Source: Chloroflexota bacterium (GTDB taxonomy: Bacteria; Chloroflexota; Anaerolineae; CG2-30-64-16). From it: 64,000 nucleotides of DNA. The stretch covers positions 62,001-126,000 of the forward strand of contig VGOD01000001.1 in NCBI GenBank assembly GCA_016876015.1, read 5' to 3'. The notes under the pieces were generated by a model that made no database searches, was not told the origin of the DNA, and worked only from the letters and a program-made list of their open reading frames with translations. Positions 53,090 to 62,904 of the stretch are shown piece by piece; position 1 is the first letter of the stretch; every line of letters starts with the position of its first letter. The position numbers were made by a program, and so were the translations under genes.

Positions 53090-53911
53090 GTGAATATCCT
53101 GACCTGCAACATCCGCTACTTCGGCGCGCAGGATGGCGCGAACGCCTGGCCCCTTCGCAAGGAGCTGTGCGCCGAAGTGATCCGCTCCCGAAGTCCGCAC
53201 GTGATCTGCTTCCAGGAAATGTGGGGCGAGCAGTTCGACGACCTGGCGACGGCCCTGCCGGAGTTCGCGACCTTCGCCATGGCGGATGAGCCGACCGGCC
53301 GGCGCCCCATGAACGCGATCTTCTACCGCCGGGACGCGTTTCGGCGCATCTCGGCCGGCGGCTATTGGCTGTCGGAGACGCCCCACGTGCCAGGATCAAG
53401 CTCGTGGGATAGCGCGTGCGTGCGGCTGGCGAACTGGGTGCGGCTCGAAGACCGCGCGACCGGCGCGGAGTTCCGCGTCGTCAACACACACCTGGATCAC
53501 GTCAGCCAGCTCGCTCGCGAGAACCAGGCGCGGCTGATCGTCGAGGATGCGGCCGCGTATGGCGACAGCTATCCCCAGCTCCTCACCGGCGACATGAACG
53601 CGGACTACACCAACCCGGCCATCGCAGTCATCCGCCGCGGCGGATGGAACGACACCTATGCCGCGATTCACAGGACGGAGGATCCTGGCTACACCTATCA
53701 CGCCTTCCAGGGGCCTGAATTCGTCTCACGCATCGGCAAGATGGACTGGATTTTCGCGCGCGGAGCGATCGCAGTTACAGCCGCCGAGGTGATCAGCAAT
53801 GGCCGCGATGGGCGCTTCCCGAGCGATCACTATTTCGTCGCCGCGACGATCGCGATCGGAAGACCCATGATGGGATCAGCACCGTTTGCCAAAGATGAGC
53901 GGCAGGGGTAA
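53090..53911 (+). CDS. Endonuclease/exonuclease/phosphatase (EEP) family hydrolase
   Basis: A 273-residue metal-dependent phosphodiesterase of the EEP (DNase I-like) fold. NILTCNIRYFGAQDG holds the metal Asn, HVICFQEMW the Glu, RVVNTHLDHVSQLARENQAR the His, LLTGDMNADYTNPAI the Asp/Asn pair, KMDWIFAR the next Asp and FPSDHYFVAATI the catalytic Asp-His. Length and arrangement fit the sugar/lipid- or phospholipid-cleaving members rather than AP endonucleases. The start codon is GTG; there is no signal peptide. It follows the EFR1-like gene by 16 bp and is followed by an intrinsic terminator 42 bp after its stop. Confidence 0.9.
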   Translation: MNILTCNIRYFGAQDGANAWPLRKELCAEVIRSRSPHVICFQEMWGEQFDDLATALPEFATFAMADEPTGRRPMNAIFYRRDAFRRISAGGYWLSETPHVPGSSSWDSACVRLANWVRLEDRATGAEFRVVNTHLDHVSQLARENQARLIVEDAAAYGDSYPQLLTGDMNADYTNPAIAVIRRGGWNDTYAAIHRTEDPGYTYHAFQGPEFVSRIGKMDWIFARGAIAVTAAEVISNGRDGRFPSDHYFVAATIAIGRPMMGSAPFAKDERQG

Positions 53912-53923
53912 AATGCTCGCGCG

Positions 53924-54211
53924 ATGAGCGACTCTGAAACGCAGTCAACCCGCACAGCCCGGCGTACCACCAAACGCCGGGCTGTTTCTTTTGTTGAAAA
54001 TATCCGACATCCGATTGTGGCGCAGTTCGGCGCAATGCTGCGCGAGCGACTCTACAATCCGCTTCGCAATGAGCCGTTGAAGAAAGACGCGGCACGCGGC
54101 GTCATCCAGACGAACGTCAAGAAATACCTGGACGAGGCTACCAAGACGAAGATGACCTGGTTGGAAGGCTTTCAGGCCGCCGATCAGGTAAGATGCTATC
54201 TTGAACGATAA
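53924..54211 (+). CDS. Small hypothetical protein, doubtful
   Basis: An open frame of 95 residues, basic, predicted helical (FVENIRHPIVAQFGAMLRER, KKYLDEATKTKMTWLEGFQA). No family recognised. Its first 20 codons overlap an intrinsic terminator, so if translated it probably starts later, for instance at the ATG before LRERLYNP (54034). It could equally be non-coding DNA downstream of the EEP gene. Confidence 0.3.
   Translation: MSDSETQSTRTARRTTKRRAVSFVENIRHPIVAQFGAMLRERLYNPLRNEPLKKDAARGVIQTNVKKYLDEATKTKMTWLEGFQAADQVRCYLER
53954..53996 (+). terminator. Rho-independent terminator after the EEP gene
   Basis: ACAGCCCGGCGT (53954-53965) pairs with ACGCCGGGCTGT (53974-53985), a 12-bp stem with an 8-nt loop, followed by TTTCTTTTGTT. 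Confidence 0.8.
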
Positions 54212-54260
54212 CACGTCTCTGGCGAGGTCAACAGGGAAAGATGAAGGATGAAGCGGCTGT

Positions 54261-54430
54261 ATGAGTGAGAAATGGGCGTTGCGCATCCTCTCTACGGCCG
54301 AGGAGATGGCCGCGGTCGAGCGTCGCGCAGGCAGTGGTCTGGCCTCTGCTCCGAGAAGGCGTCGCTGATCCTGGGCGTGGCCCTGCTGGGGGACGGCGGG
54401 TACACGATCGTATGGAGCACGCGGCCATTC
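54261..54430 (+). pseudogene. Possible acetyltransferase-like gene remnant
   Basis: ATG 54261 gives MSEKWALRILSTAEEMAAVE before losing sense and stopping at 54366; downstream in another frame LILGVALLGDGGYTIVWSTR reads like coding sequence. The opening resembles the first strand and helix of Chloroflexota GNAT-like proteins (xIRxLTTAEEMxAVE), but the match is short. Probably a decayed gene; low confidence. Confidence 0.25.
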
Positions 54431-54433
54431 ACA

Positions 54434-54462
54434 CGCCTGGCGCTCTTGGGAAGCGCCAGGCG
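54434..54462 (-). terminator. Hairpin after the oppF-like gene
   Basis: CGCCTGGCGCT (54434-54444) pairs with AGCGCCAGGCG (54452-54462), 11 bp with a 7-nt loop, starting 5 bp after the stop of the ATPase gene. Same core as the hairpin at 31031-31059; no U tract. Confidence 0.55.
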
Positions 54463-54466
54463 CGCT

Positions 54467-55449
54467 CTATTTGTGGTACAGGTAGCACGCGGCCTGCTGT
54501 TCGTGGCCATCTACCGCGTAGAGCGGCGGCATGGCCTGCAGGCAGCGGTCCATCCGGCTGGGGCAGCGGGGATAGAAGCGGCAGCCGCTCTCCACCGTGG
54601 CGCGCAACGACTCATCGGCCACCCCCTCCAGCACCGCGCCCCATTTCACCGCGGGGTCGGGCACGGGCACCGAGTTGATGAGCATCTGGACGTAGGGATG
54701 ATGAGGCCGCTCGATCACATCCACCGTCCGGCCGCGCTCCGCGATGGAACCCTGGTACAGCACGAAGATGTCGTCGCCGATCTGGTACGCGGTGCTCAGG
54801 TCGTGGGTGATGTAGAGGAACGACACGCCCAGGTCGTCGCGCAGCTTGAGCATCACGTCGAGGATCATGGCGCGCAGCGAAGCGTCCACGGCCGAGACCG
54901 GCTCGTCCGCGATGATTAGCTTCGGGTTCATCATGTAGGCCCGCGCCACCATCACGCGCTGGCGTTGCCCACCGCTGAGCTGGTGCGGATATTTCTCCAG
55001 CACCTCTTCCCCGCGCAAGCCCACCACCCGCAACGATTGCTCGATCACCTCGCGCGCCTGCGACTTGGTATAACCCAGGTCCAGGTGCGCGATGACCATG
55101 TCGTAGATGTGTTTGACGCGGTAGAACGGGTTGTAGACCTCGTAGGGGTCCTGGAAAACGGCCTGCACCTCACGGCGGTAGTTGGTTGCGTCCTGACCCG
55201 TGAGGGTCGTGATGTCCTGGCCCCGGTAGAAGATCTGACCCGCAGTCAGGTTGATGAAGCCGAGGATCGCGTTTGCCAGCGTCGTCTTGCCGCTGCCGCT
55301 TTCGCCGGCGATCGTTGTGATGACCGCCGGTTTCTCGGGGATCGTCATGCTGAAGTTTTGCAGCGCGACGACCCGGCTGCCGCTCTGTAGAAAGCCGCCG
55401 CCGTAGACTTTGGTCGCATTGCGGATTTCGAGCAACGGTGTGGCCGTCG

Positions 55450-55453
<4 letters not shown>
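54467..55453 (-). CDS. Oligopeptide/dipeptide-type ABC importer ATPase (OppF-like)
   Basis: A 328-residue ABC ATPase. Walker A GESGSGKT at about residue 47, Q-loop region QAVFQDPYEVYNPFYRV, signature LSGGQRQRVMVAR, Walker B LIIADEPVSAVDASL and H-loop THDLS. The C-terminal oligopeptide-transport extension has CRFYPRCPSRMD, with Cys residues that in several family members bind an iron-sulfur cluster, and ends AACYLYHK. It energises uptake by the two permeases with its OppD-like partner. ATG 55453 overlaps the oppD-like stop by four bases. It is the last gene of the operon. Confidence 0.93.
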
Positions 55454-56468
<1,015 letters not shown>

Positions 56469-56472
<4 letters not shown>

Positions 56473-57416
56473 GCCTTCACCCCCCGCAGCCGGGGATTGG
56501 CGATTTCATCCAGCCCGGTCGCGATCAAGAAGAAGCCGACAAAGATGATCGTCAGGGTCAGGATCGGGAAGCCCAGCCACCACCACATGCCCCGCAGCAT
56601 CGCCACCGCGCGGATGGCGTAGTAGATCGTCATGCCCAGGGTGGGGATGCGGGTTGGCCCCAGGCCCAGCGCCTCCAGGCTCGACGCGGCCAGGATCGTG
56701 CCGGTGATGTTGCCCGACAGACTGGCCGCGATCCACGGCAGCATGTTGGGCATCATCTCTTTGAGCATGATCTCCAGCGGCGGCACCCCCGACAGCCGCG
56801 CCATGCGCACGTAGCCGCGTTCGCGCAAGGTGAGCACCTGGGCGCGCACAAAGCGGGTGGGTGCGGGCCAGGCGAAGAGCGCCAGGATCAGCGCCATGGT
56901 ACTCAGTTCGATCTGCCGCACGTAAGCCGAGATCGTGATCAGCACGGCCAGCGCCGGGATGGTGATGACCGAGTCGGCCAACGTGCGGATGACGTTGTCC
57001 ACCCAGCCGCCCAGGTAGCCGGCCGCCGAGCCGAGCACGATGCCCACGCCCATGCCTATCAGCGCCGCGATCACGCCGACCTGCAGCGACATCGGCGCGC
57101 CGGTGATGAGCAGCGCCAACATGTCGCGGCCGTTGCTCTCGGTGCCCAACGGGTTCTTGGCTGTGCCGACGTACTTGATCCCGTCTACCTCGACGGTGAT
57201 CCCCATCGGCGGCAGGTTCAATTCGGCCGAGCCGACGCGGGCCAGCCTGGTGTCCCAGAAGAGCGGCCCGACCAGCCCCAGGAGGACGATAAAGAGCACC
57301 ATCCCCGCGCCGATCAGGAACTTGGTGTTGAACCAGGGGTTATCCCAACGGCTGAAACGCCGGGCAGACTTGGATGTGGTGGTATCCAGGTCCTGCATGA
57401 TCGCCGATTCTGCCAT
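56469..57416 (-). CDS. Oligopeptide/dipeptide-type ABC importer permease (OppC-like)
   Basis: A 315-residue inner-membrane protein. After a cytoplasmic N-terminus the first helix is FLIGAGMVLFIVLLGLVGPL, a long periplasmic loop follows with LGTESNGRDMLALLITGAPM (the DppC-type LGTDxxGRD motif), then five helices with the EAA loop VRMARLSGVPPLEIMLKEMM. The C-terminus DEIANPRLRGVKA is standard for OppC/DppC. ATG 57416 follows GGAG at 8 bases; an upstream start is possible but unlikely. Coupled to the OppD-like gene by ATGA overlap and separated from the OppB-like gene by 298 bp of repeat DNA. Confidence 0.93.
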
Positions 57417-57714
57417 GCTTACTCTCCACGAAATCATTCGGCCAGCGCCACTGCGGGGGCTGGTCTGTGGCCCGAAGCGTTCTCATCCTCGCAGTTTGGG
57501 ATTGCTTCGGCGCAAACGCCGTTCCTGCTTAGGAAATCTCCCAAGGGACGGTCTCGAGCCTTTAGGCGGTCTGGCGCTCAGACGACCAAACCGGCTAATC
57601 CTAAAGGAGGCTTCGCACAGCCTCGAAACCAGTGTACGCGATGTTGTTGCCGGGGCGCATGGCGCCCCGCGGCGTGGGAAACTCGCAATGACACCGAATT
57701 GTTGCCTCTCCTGG
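57417..57714. repeat. Composite dispersed repeat, copy 3
   Basis: GATTGCTTCGGCGCAAAC near 57501, then GAGCCTTTAGGCGGTCTGGC, ACCAAACCGGCTAATCCTAA and AGGAGGCTTCGCACAGCC (57548-57632), then CTCGCAATGAC ending at 57692. The parts occur in the same order as at 33685-33900. It interrupts the permease pair of the oligopeptide importer. No gene. Confidence 0.7.
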
Positions 57715-58722
57715 CTATTTCTTCTGATACGTGATGCGTGGGTCAATGAGGGGGTAGATCAGGTCAATGATTAGCACCGTCGTCGAAGTCGCCATGATGA
57801 GCAGGAAGGCCACTCCTTGAATCACGGTGTAATCCAGGTTGACGATCCCCTGATAGAAGACGTAGCCGATGCCCGGATAGGCGAAGATATATTCCACCAG
57901 GATGGACCCGCCGACGATGCCGCCCAAACTAAGGGCCAGCGCGGTGAACTGGGGCAGGACGGCGTTACGCACGGCGTACCACATGAAAATCCGGCGCATG
58001 GGAAGACCTTTGGCCTGCGCCAGGATCAGGAAGTCCTCGCTGTCAATCGAGATCATCATCCCCCGCATTCCCAGCGCCCAGCCGCCCATCGAGGTGAGCA
58101 CGATGGCGAGCGCGGGCAGCGTGCCGTGGTAGATCACGTCAATGATGAATTGCCAGTTCAGGCCGGGGACGCTGTCGCTGTAGCCTTTGGAGAAGGGGAA
58201 CCACCTCAGCCCGAAGGCGAAAACATAGATCAGGATGATTCCCAGCATGAAGAACGGAATAGAGGTGAAAGAGAGGCTCAGCGGCAGAATTCGTTTGAGC
58301 CAGGCCGGCGTCTTGCGCCAGCCCAGTAGAGCGCCGGTGGTATTGCCAAAGAGAAAAGAGAGGATGACCGCAATACTGAGCAGGCCGATGGTCCAGGGCA
58401 AGCCGCGGCGCAGGGTAGCGATCACCGGCTGTGGGAATTGCGAGAGCGAATAGCCCATGTCGAAGCGGAGCATGTTCCACAGATAGCGAGCATACTGGAT
58501 GTACATGGGAGCATCCAGGCCGAACTTCTTGCGCCAGGCTTCGATCAACTCGGCCGAGTTCTCGATGTAGCCGGATTGGTTGATCATGCGGCTGACCATC
58601 GCCGCGACCGGATCGCCGGGCGCCAGGCGCGGAATGATGAAGATGATCGTCGTACCGAGCCACACGGTCAGAAAGAACATCAAGACACGCCGGACGACGT
58701 AGCCTGCTGTGAGACCACGCAT
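57715..58722 (-). CDS. Oligopeptide/dipeptide-type ABC importer permease (OppB-like)
   Basis: A 335-residue permease with six predicted helices. MRGLTAGYVVRRVLMFFLTV, then WLGTTIIFIIPRLAPGDPV, is the classic OppB/DppB start; the EAA loop is FLILAQAKGLPMRRIFMWYA, then RNAVLPQ, and GGSILVEYIFAYPGIGYVFY is the conserved late helix. The long periplasmic loop (ENSAELIEAWRKKFGLDAPM) fits the oligopeptide family. It lies between the binding-protein gene (338 bp upstream) and the OppC-like gene (298 bp downstream), with repeats in both gaps. Confidence 0.93.
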   Translation of the reverse strand: MRGLTAGYVVRRVLMFFLTVWLGTTIIFIIPRLAPGDPVAAMVSRMINQSGYIENSAELIEAWRKKFGLDAPMYIQYARYLWNMLRFDMGYSLSQFPQPVIATLRRGLPWTIGLLSIAVILSFLFGNTTGALLGWRKTPAWLKRILPLSLSFTSIPFFMLGIILIYVFAFGLRWFPFSKGYSDSVPGLNWQFIIDVIYHGTLPALAIVLTSMGGWALGMRGMMISIDSEDFLILAQAKGLPMRRIFMWYAVRNAVLPQFTALALSLGGIVGGSILVEYIFAYPGIGYVFYQGIVNLDYTVIQGVAFLLIMATSTTVLIIDLIYPLIDPRITYQKK

Positions 58723-59060
58723 AGATACACCTCTTACCTTCAGCGAACCGCTATCAGATGACAGGAACTACGCAGTAGATGCTCCCAGCCGGTCTGTGAC
58801 CGGCGGCGTTAGCTGGACCAGGTTGTTTTCTTGCAGCCCGACGGCGGTCACAGACCGCCTGAGAGCGTGGCGTGCGCAACTCGCTCGGGCCGGTCTCTGA
58901 CCGTGCCCGCCGTGGCACGGTCAGAGACCGGCCACAGCTCTGGAAGGCTATTTCCAGGGCAGTCATTGCGAGGGGCGGGATTTGCCCTGCAGCAATCTCA
59001 AGATCGGGATTGCTGCATCGCGAACGACGCTCCTCGCAATGACGCAGCGAGTGGGCCGGT
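58723..59060. promoter_or_regulatory. Gap between binding-protein and permease genes with a 20-bp perfect hairpin
   Basis: No gene. GGCCGGTCTCTGACCGTGCC (58888-58907) pairs perfectly with 58914-58933 over a 6-nt loop, the strongest hairpin in the window. A shorter copy of the same family is near 58787-58805. A GTCATTGCGAG...CTCGCAATGAC element (82 bp) is at 58962-59043. Together they separate a highly expressed binding-protein gene from the permease genes. Confidence 0.75.
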
Positions 59061-60914
59061 TTACTTCGCCGGCTTGATGTTATGGATGATGTTGTGCGTC
59101 GTCTGCCACCAGGTCCAGCTTGCCATGTAGTTGTTCGTGGCGGAGGGCCAGTTGGTCCAGTAGGTGGTGTCGAACGGGATCAGCTTCTTGGCCTGGGTCA
59201 CCGGGATCGTCGGCAGCTCCTTGTAGTAGATCGAGAGCGCCTTCTTGGTCAGCTCGTCAATCTTGGGATCGCCCAGCGGCAGGGTGCCGATCTGGTCAAC
59301 CAGAGCCGAGAACTCCTTGTTGTCCCAGCGCCAGCCGTTGGCGCTGGCGCGCTCGCCGACCGGCTTCAGCCAGGAGGCGTTCAGGGTGTTGAGGGTGGCC
59401 CACGGTTCGTTGATCGAGCCGCAGTTCTGCCAGCCCATGCGCACCTCGAACTTGCCGAAGGCCAGGTTGTCGCCCCAGGTGGCGCCGGCGATCTTGCGAT
59501 GCGTGGCGTTGATGCCCGCGGCCTGGAACATCTCGACGAGCTGGTCGGTGATGCGCTGCTTCTCGATGAACGCCTCGTGCGTCTCGATCGTCATCGCGAG
59601 CTGCTTGCCGTCCTTCTCGTAGTAGTTGCCCTTCTTGGCCCAGCCCTTGGCTTTGAAGACCGCCTCAGCAGCGGCCTGATCCACCTTCCACAGCTTGTCG
59701 TAGTTCGGGTCGCCCTTCATCAGATCGGTCAGGCGGTTCAGCGGCGGGTAGGCCGGGAACGGCGAAACCGATGCGACCGTGGTGCCTTCGTACGCGATCT
59801 TGACGATCTTCTCGCGGTCAATCAGCATGTTGATCGCCCAGCGCATCTCGGGATCGTTCCAGGGCGGAAGCGTGGTGTTGAACTCGAAGGTGCGGGAGCA
59901 GGGGTCGAGGGTAGCGTAGGGCAGCTTGTCGTACCATGCAATCACGTTCGGATTCTTGGCCTTGATCGCCTGGAACGCGCCCAGGGTGATGTCCATCAGG
60001 CTGTCCAGCTTCTTGTCAGCCATGAGAGCGGCGCGTGTCTCTTCGGGGCCGGCCCAGGTCCAGACCAGCTTCTTGGGGATGGGCAGCGGCTTGAAGCCGG
60101 CCTTGGCGCCCCACCAGTTGTCGTCGCGGATGTAGGTGAACTCGGTCTCGCTGATCGAAGCCAGCTTGTATGGCCCGGTGGCCACAGGCCAACCCTTGTC
60201 CTTGTCATAGAACTTGAAGGTCATCGGGTCCTGACCTTCCCAGATGTGCTTGGGGACGATGGTGAATTCACCCCAGATCTTGACCGAGAAGTGATCTAGC
60301 TGGAAACGCGGGTTGGGGTTGGTCAGGATGAACAGAACGGTGTGGTCATCTACCTTTTTCACCTCTTTCACCCACGTTCGGACGCCCGCGGTACTAGAAC
60401 CGGTCAACTCAACATTCTTCATCGCTAACCCGACGCTGAACACAACATCGTCAGCAGTATAGGGTTTGCCGTCGCTCCAGGTTACACCTTTGCGCAGTTT
60501 GAGCGTCCATTCATTGAGCTTGTCATTGGCCGTGAAGCTCTCCCCGAGCCACGGCTCGATCTTGCCGGTCTGGTAGTTGAGCATGAAGAGCGGTTCGAGC
60601 ATGGCCTGATGGTAGCCGTGATCGCGGCGCGCGCCCGGAGTGTACGGATTCCAGAGATCGGGGGTCACGACGCGGCCGCCGTCAATGTCGAAAATGACGG
60701 TGTCCTTGCGCTCGGCCTTGGTGTAGTCTTCCTTAGCGGGGGGCGCGGCTGGCGCCTTGGTCGGTTCGGCTTTCGCCGGTTCGGGGGCTTTCGTCGGCTC
60801 AGCCTTGGCAGGCGCGGCCGGCGCGGGCGCGGGCGCAGGCGCCGGCGCGCAGGCCGCCGCGAGCAGCCCCAAGATCACAAGAATGCTGCACAACTGCAGG
60901 ATACGGGACTTCAT
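59061..60914 (-). CDS. ABC importer substrate-binding lipoprotein, oligopeptide family (SBP_bac_5)
   Basis: A 617-residue family 5 solute-binding protein. Sec signal and lipobox LAAAC22, then a ~45-residue Ala/Pro/Lys repeat linker ([20 protein letters not shown]). The mature protein starts [20 protein letters not shown] and has the family signature [20 protein letters not shown] near residue 150. It also has [40 protein letters not shown] and MSLNT-like late segments. GAGGAGG lies 8 bases before ATG 60914. Family 5 proteins bind peptides but also cello-oligosaccharides and other glycans; given the saccharolytic neighbourhood either is possible. It is separated from its permease genes by 338 bp. 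Confidence 0.92.
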   Translation of the reverse strand: MKSRILQLCSILVILGLLAAACAPAPAPAPAPAAPAKAEPTKAPEPAKAEPTKAPAAPPAKEDYTKAERKDTVIFDIDGGRVVTPDLWNPYTPGARRDHGYHQAMLEPLFMLNYQTGKIEPWLGESFTANDKLNEWTLKLRKGVTWSDGKPYTADDVVFSVGLAMKNVELTGSSTAGVRTWVKEVKKVDDHTVLFILTNPNPRFQLDHFSVKIWGEFTIVPKHIWEGQDPMTFKFYDKDKGWPVATGPYKLASISETEFTYIRDDNWWGAKAGFKPLPIPKKLVWTWAGPEETRAALMADKKLDSLMDITLGAFQAIKAKNPNVIAWYDKLPYATLDPCSRTFEFNTTLPPWNDPEMRWAINMLIDREKIVKIAYEGTTVASVSPFPAYPPLNRLTDLMKGDPNYDKLWKVDQAAAEAVFKAKGWAKKGNYYEKDGKQLAMTIETHEAFIEKQRITDQLVEMFQAAGINATHRKIAGATWGDNLAFGKFEVRMGWQNCGSINEPWATLNTLNASWLKPVGERASANGWRWDNKEFSALVDQIGTLPLGDPKIDELTKKALSIYYKELPTIPVTQAKKLIPFDTTYWTNWPSATNNYMASWTWWQTTHNIIHNIKPAK

Positions 60915-61282
60915 CTTCGGTTCCTCCTCTTTGAAGTGGAAGTAGACGGATAATCCATTCCTGACCAAGTGGGTTAGCTTTTCTCTGGTTTCAGCCGATA
61001 GTCTGCCTCCTTTGACCTGCCGGTCGTCTGAACAGCGCCTCCACATGCTGTGGGCATGGTAGGGTGGAACTCACTACCCGACACATTGACGTAGTATAGG
61101 GCCTTGCGCCCGTCGGCGGCGCTGCTCTGCCCGCCGGGGCGCCCCACAAGGGGCTGCGTTATGCCTGTCGGGTGGTGAGGGGTGGAACACTGAACGGGCT
61201 TAAGTCTAGCACAAGGCGATAGGGTCTGTCAAATGGCTTTTGGACGGCGTAGGAGCTCTAGACGTGATCGGGCTCGGGGCTG
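60915..61282. other. Leader of the oligopeptide importer
   Basis: The promoter at 61203-61232 leaves a leader of nearly 300 nt. Within it I see weak GC-rich palindromes (GCCCGCCGGGGCG near 61131; GGTAGGG/CTACCC near 61060-61077) and no open frame or known riboswitch pattern. Confidence 0.4.
61203..61232 (-). promoter_or_regulatory. Promoter of the oligopeptide importer
   Basis: On the minus strand TTGACA (61227-61232), 18-bp spacer, TAGACT (61203-61208). Confidence 0.55.
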
Positions 61283-62797
61283 CTATTGTCGCGGGACATA
61301 TACCCACACGTAGGCCAACGTCGCCTGCGCAGGCGTCCACCAGCGTGGTTCGTAGTTGGTCCAAATCGCATTGCGGACGGCCGGCGGCCAGCGCGCCACG
61401 ATCATCGGCGCGCCGAAGGGCGGCTCATAGAGCAGGATGGCCGAGAACTCCCGGCGCTGGATCGAGGCGAGCAGCTCGCTCGCATCCCACCGGCCAGCCC
61501 GATGCAGTTGCGCGAACTCGGCGGGCTGCAAGTAGAGCGGCCGGCCGGCCGCGGGGAGCAGGCCCATGTACTCATCGGCCAGCACCGGGCCGGCCGCATC
61601 GCGCACAATCTGCGACAGGTGAGCGATTTCAGACGCCAGGGACGCCTTTTGCATGGTGACCGGCGCATAGTCGTTGCGCGTCCACGTGACCAACCAATTG
61701 ACTTGCAGCGCCAACAGCAGCATGGCGATCACCCGGAGCCAGGAGCTTCGCCCCGGCCACGCGATGATCGCGCCCGCAGCCAGGCAAAACGCAGCCGCCA
61801 ACTGATACACCATGTTCGGGCCGGCGCCGGAACGATCCACAAAGAGCAAGACGAATGCGGCGCTCAACAGATAGGGCGTGACCAGCGGCCATGACCGGGT
61901 GTGATACCACCATCGCTCCACCACCATGAACCCGACGGCGCCCAACAACAGCAGCCATGCGTTCAGGAGCAGCCCGGTGAGATGCGCCATGAGGCCGACA
62001 TGCGAGAAGCTGGGCGCTCTGGCCGCGGCCAGGTTGAAGTAGAACCCGCCGGCCGTAACCCCGTTCAGCGCCAGGAAAAGCGCCAGGCCGCTGCCGCCAA
62101 GCCAGGCTGCCAGGGCCACAGCGCGGCGATAGCGCCGGCCCTGTAGCAGCCAGATCAGCGCGGTCACTGGCGCGACCACGCCATAGGAGAGCCGGGTGTA
62201 GAGGGCTCCGACGAACAGGATGCCGGCCAGCGCTGCCCCGCCGCGGCGGTCGGGCCAGCGGACGATCACGAACAACCCTGCCCAGCTCAGCGCCAGCGCC
62301 AATGAATCAGCCCGATCGAATGCGGACCACTGCAGGATGGGCGGGAAAGCCAGCAGGGTCAGCCCGCCGGCGGCCGCCGCCACGCGATCGGCAGTGACGG
62401 TGTGCAGCGTCAGGCCGAGGAAGAGCGCGGCCAGGAGCGTGCTCACAAGCGAGATGCCGCGGCCATACCAAAACGCTGGGCCGAAAACCAGCGCAAAGGG
62501 CGCCTGCACCGACTGGAACAGCGGTGGGTCATGGGTGATCGTGAAGGGTGGGCCGGCCAGGTGGGGGCGATAGATGTTCTCCAAGCGGGCCAGCCGCAAG
62601 ACCTGATCCAGGATGGCCCCTTCGCCATACTCCAGGGGAAAGGGGAACGTGAGCGCGGCCAGGCCGTGCCGTGCATACTCGAACACCGCGATGCCGAGCT
62701 GACTGAGCAGCACGAGCATCGCCAGTGTCGTGAGGACGCCGGATAGGCTAAGGTTGATGCGCCGACGGCGCGTGGTATTGCTCATGATGATCGCCAT
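61283..62797 (-). CDS. Multispanning membrane glycosyltransferase-like protein (GT-C type)
   Basis: A 504-residue protein with about eleven predicted membrane helices. After helix 1 (GVLTTLAMLVLLSQLGIAVF) an extracellular loop contains FPLEYGEGAILDQVLRLARL followed by ENIYRPHLAGPPFTITHDPP, whose acidic residue in EYGEG and position match the catalytic Asp/Glu loop of GT39/GT83-like GT-C enzymes that use polyprenyl-phosphate sugars. A C-terminal soluble part of ~110 residues (SEIAHLSQIVRDAAGPVLAD on) follows the last helix. The start is ambiguous (62797 or 62785, no clear ribosome site). Its partner substrate is unknown. It is divergent from zwf with 107 bp between them. Confidence 0.7.
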   Translation of the reverse strand: MAIIMSNTTRRRRINLSLSGVLTTLAMLVLLSQLGIAVFEYARHGLAALTFPFPLEYGEGAILDQVLRLARLENIYRPHLAGPPFTITHDPPLFQSVQAPFALVFGPAFWYGRGISLVSTLLAALFLGLTLHTVTADRVAAAAGGLTLLAFPPILQWSAFDRADSLALALSWAGLFVIVRWPDRRGGAALAGILFVGALYTRLSYGVVAPVTALIWLLQGRRYRRAVALAAWLGGSGLALFLALNGVTAGGFYFNLAAARAPSFSHVGLMAHLTGLLLNAWLLLLGAVGFMVVERWWYHTRSWPLVTPYLLSAAFVLLFVDRSGAGPNMVYQLAAAFCLAAGAIIAWPGRSSWLRVIAMLLLALQVNWLVTWTRNDYAPVTMQKASLASEIAHLSQIVRDAAGPVLADEYMGLLPAAGRPLYLQPAEFAQLHRAGRWDASELLASIQRREFSAILLYEPPFGAPMIVARWPPAVRNAIWTNYEPRWWTPAQATLAYVWVYVPRQ

Positions 62798-62868
62798 TCT
62801 AAAGCCTTTGACCGTAGCCGTCAAGCTTCTCAGGAGATCGCCTTCGTCGGCGTTTGCAATCGGCCCTC

Positions 62869-62877
62869 TGCTATAGT
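62869..62877 (+). promoter_or_regulatory. Extended -10 promoter before zwf
   Basis: TGCTATAGT, an extended -10 (TGn-TATAGT), 28 bp before ATG 62905. No good -35 was seen, as is common with this promoter type. Confidence 0.45.
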
Positions 62878-62904
62878 ATGATCATCACGCTCAGTCGAGC
62901 GACC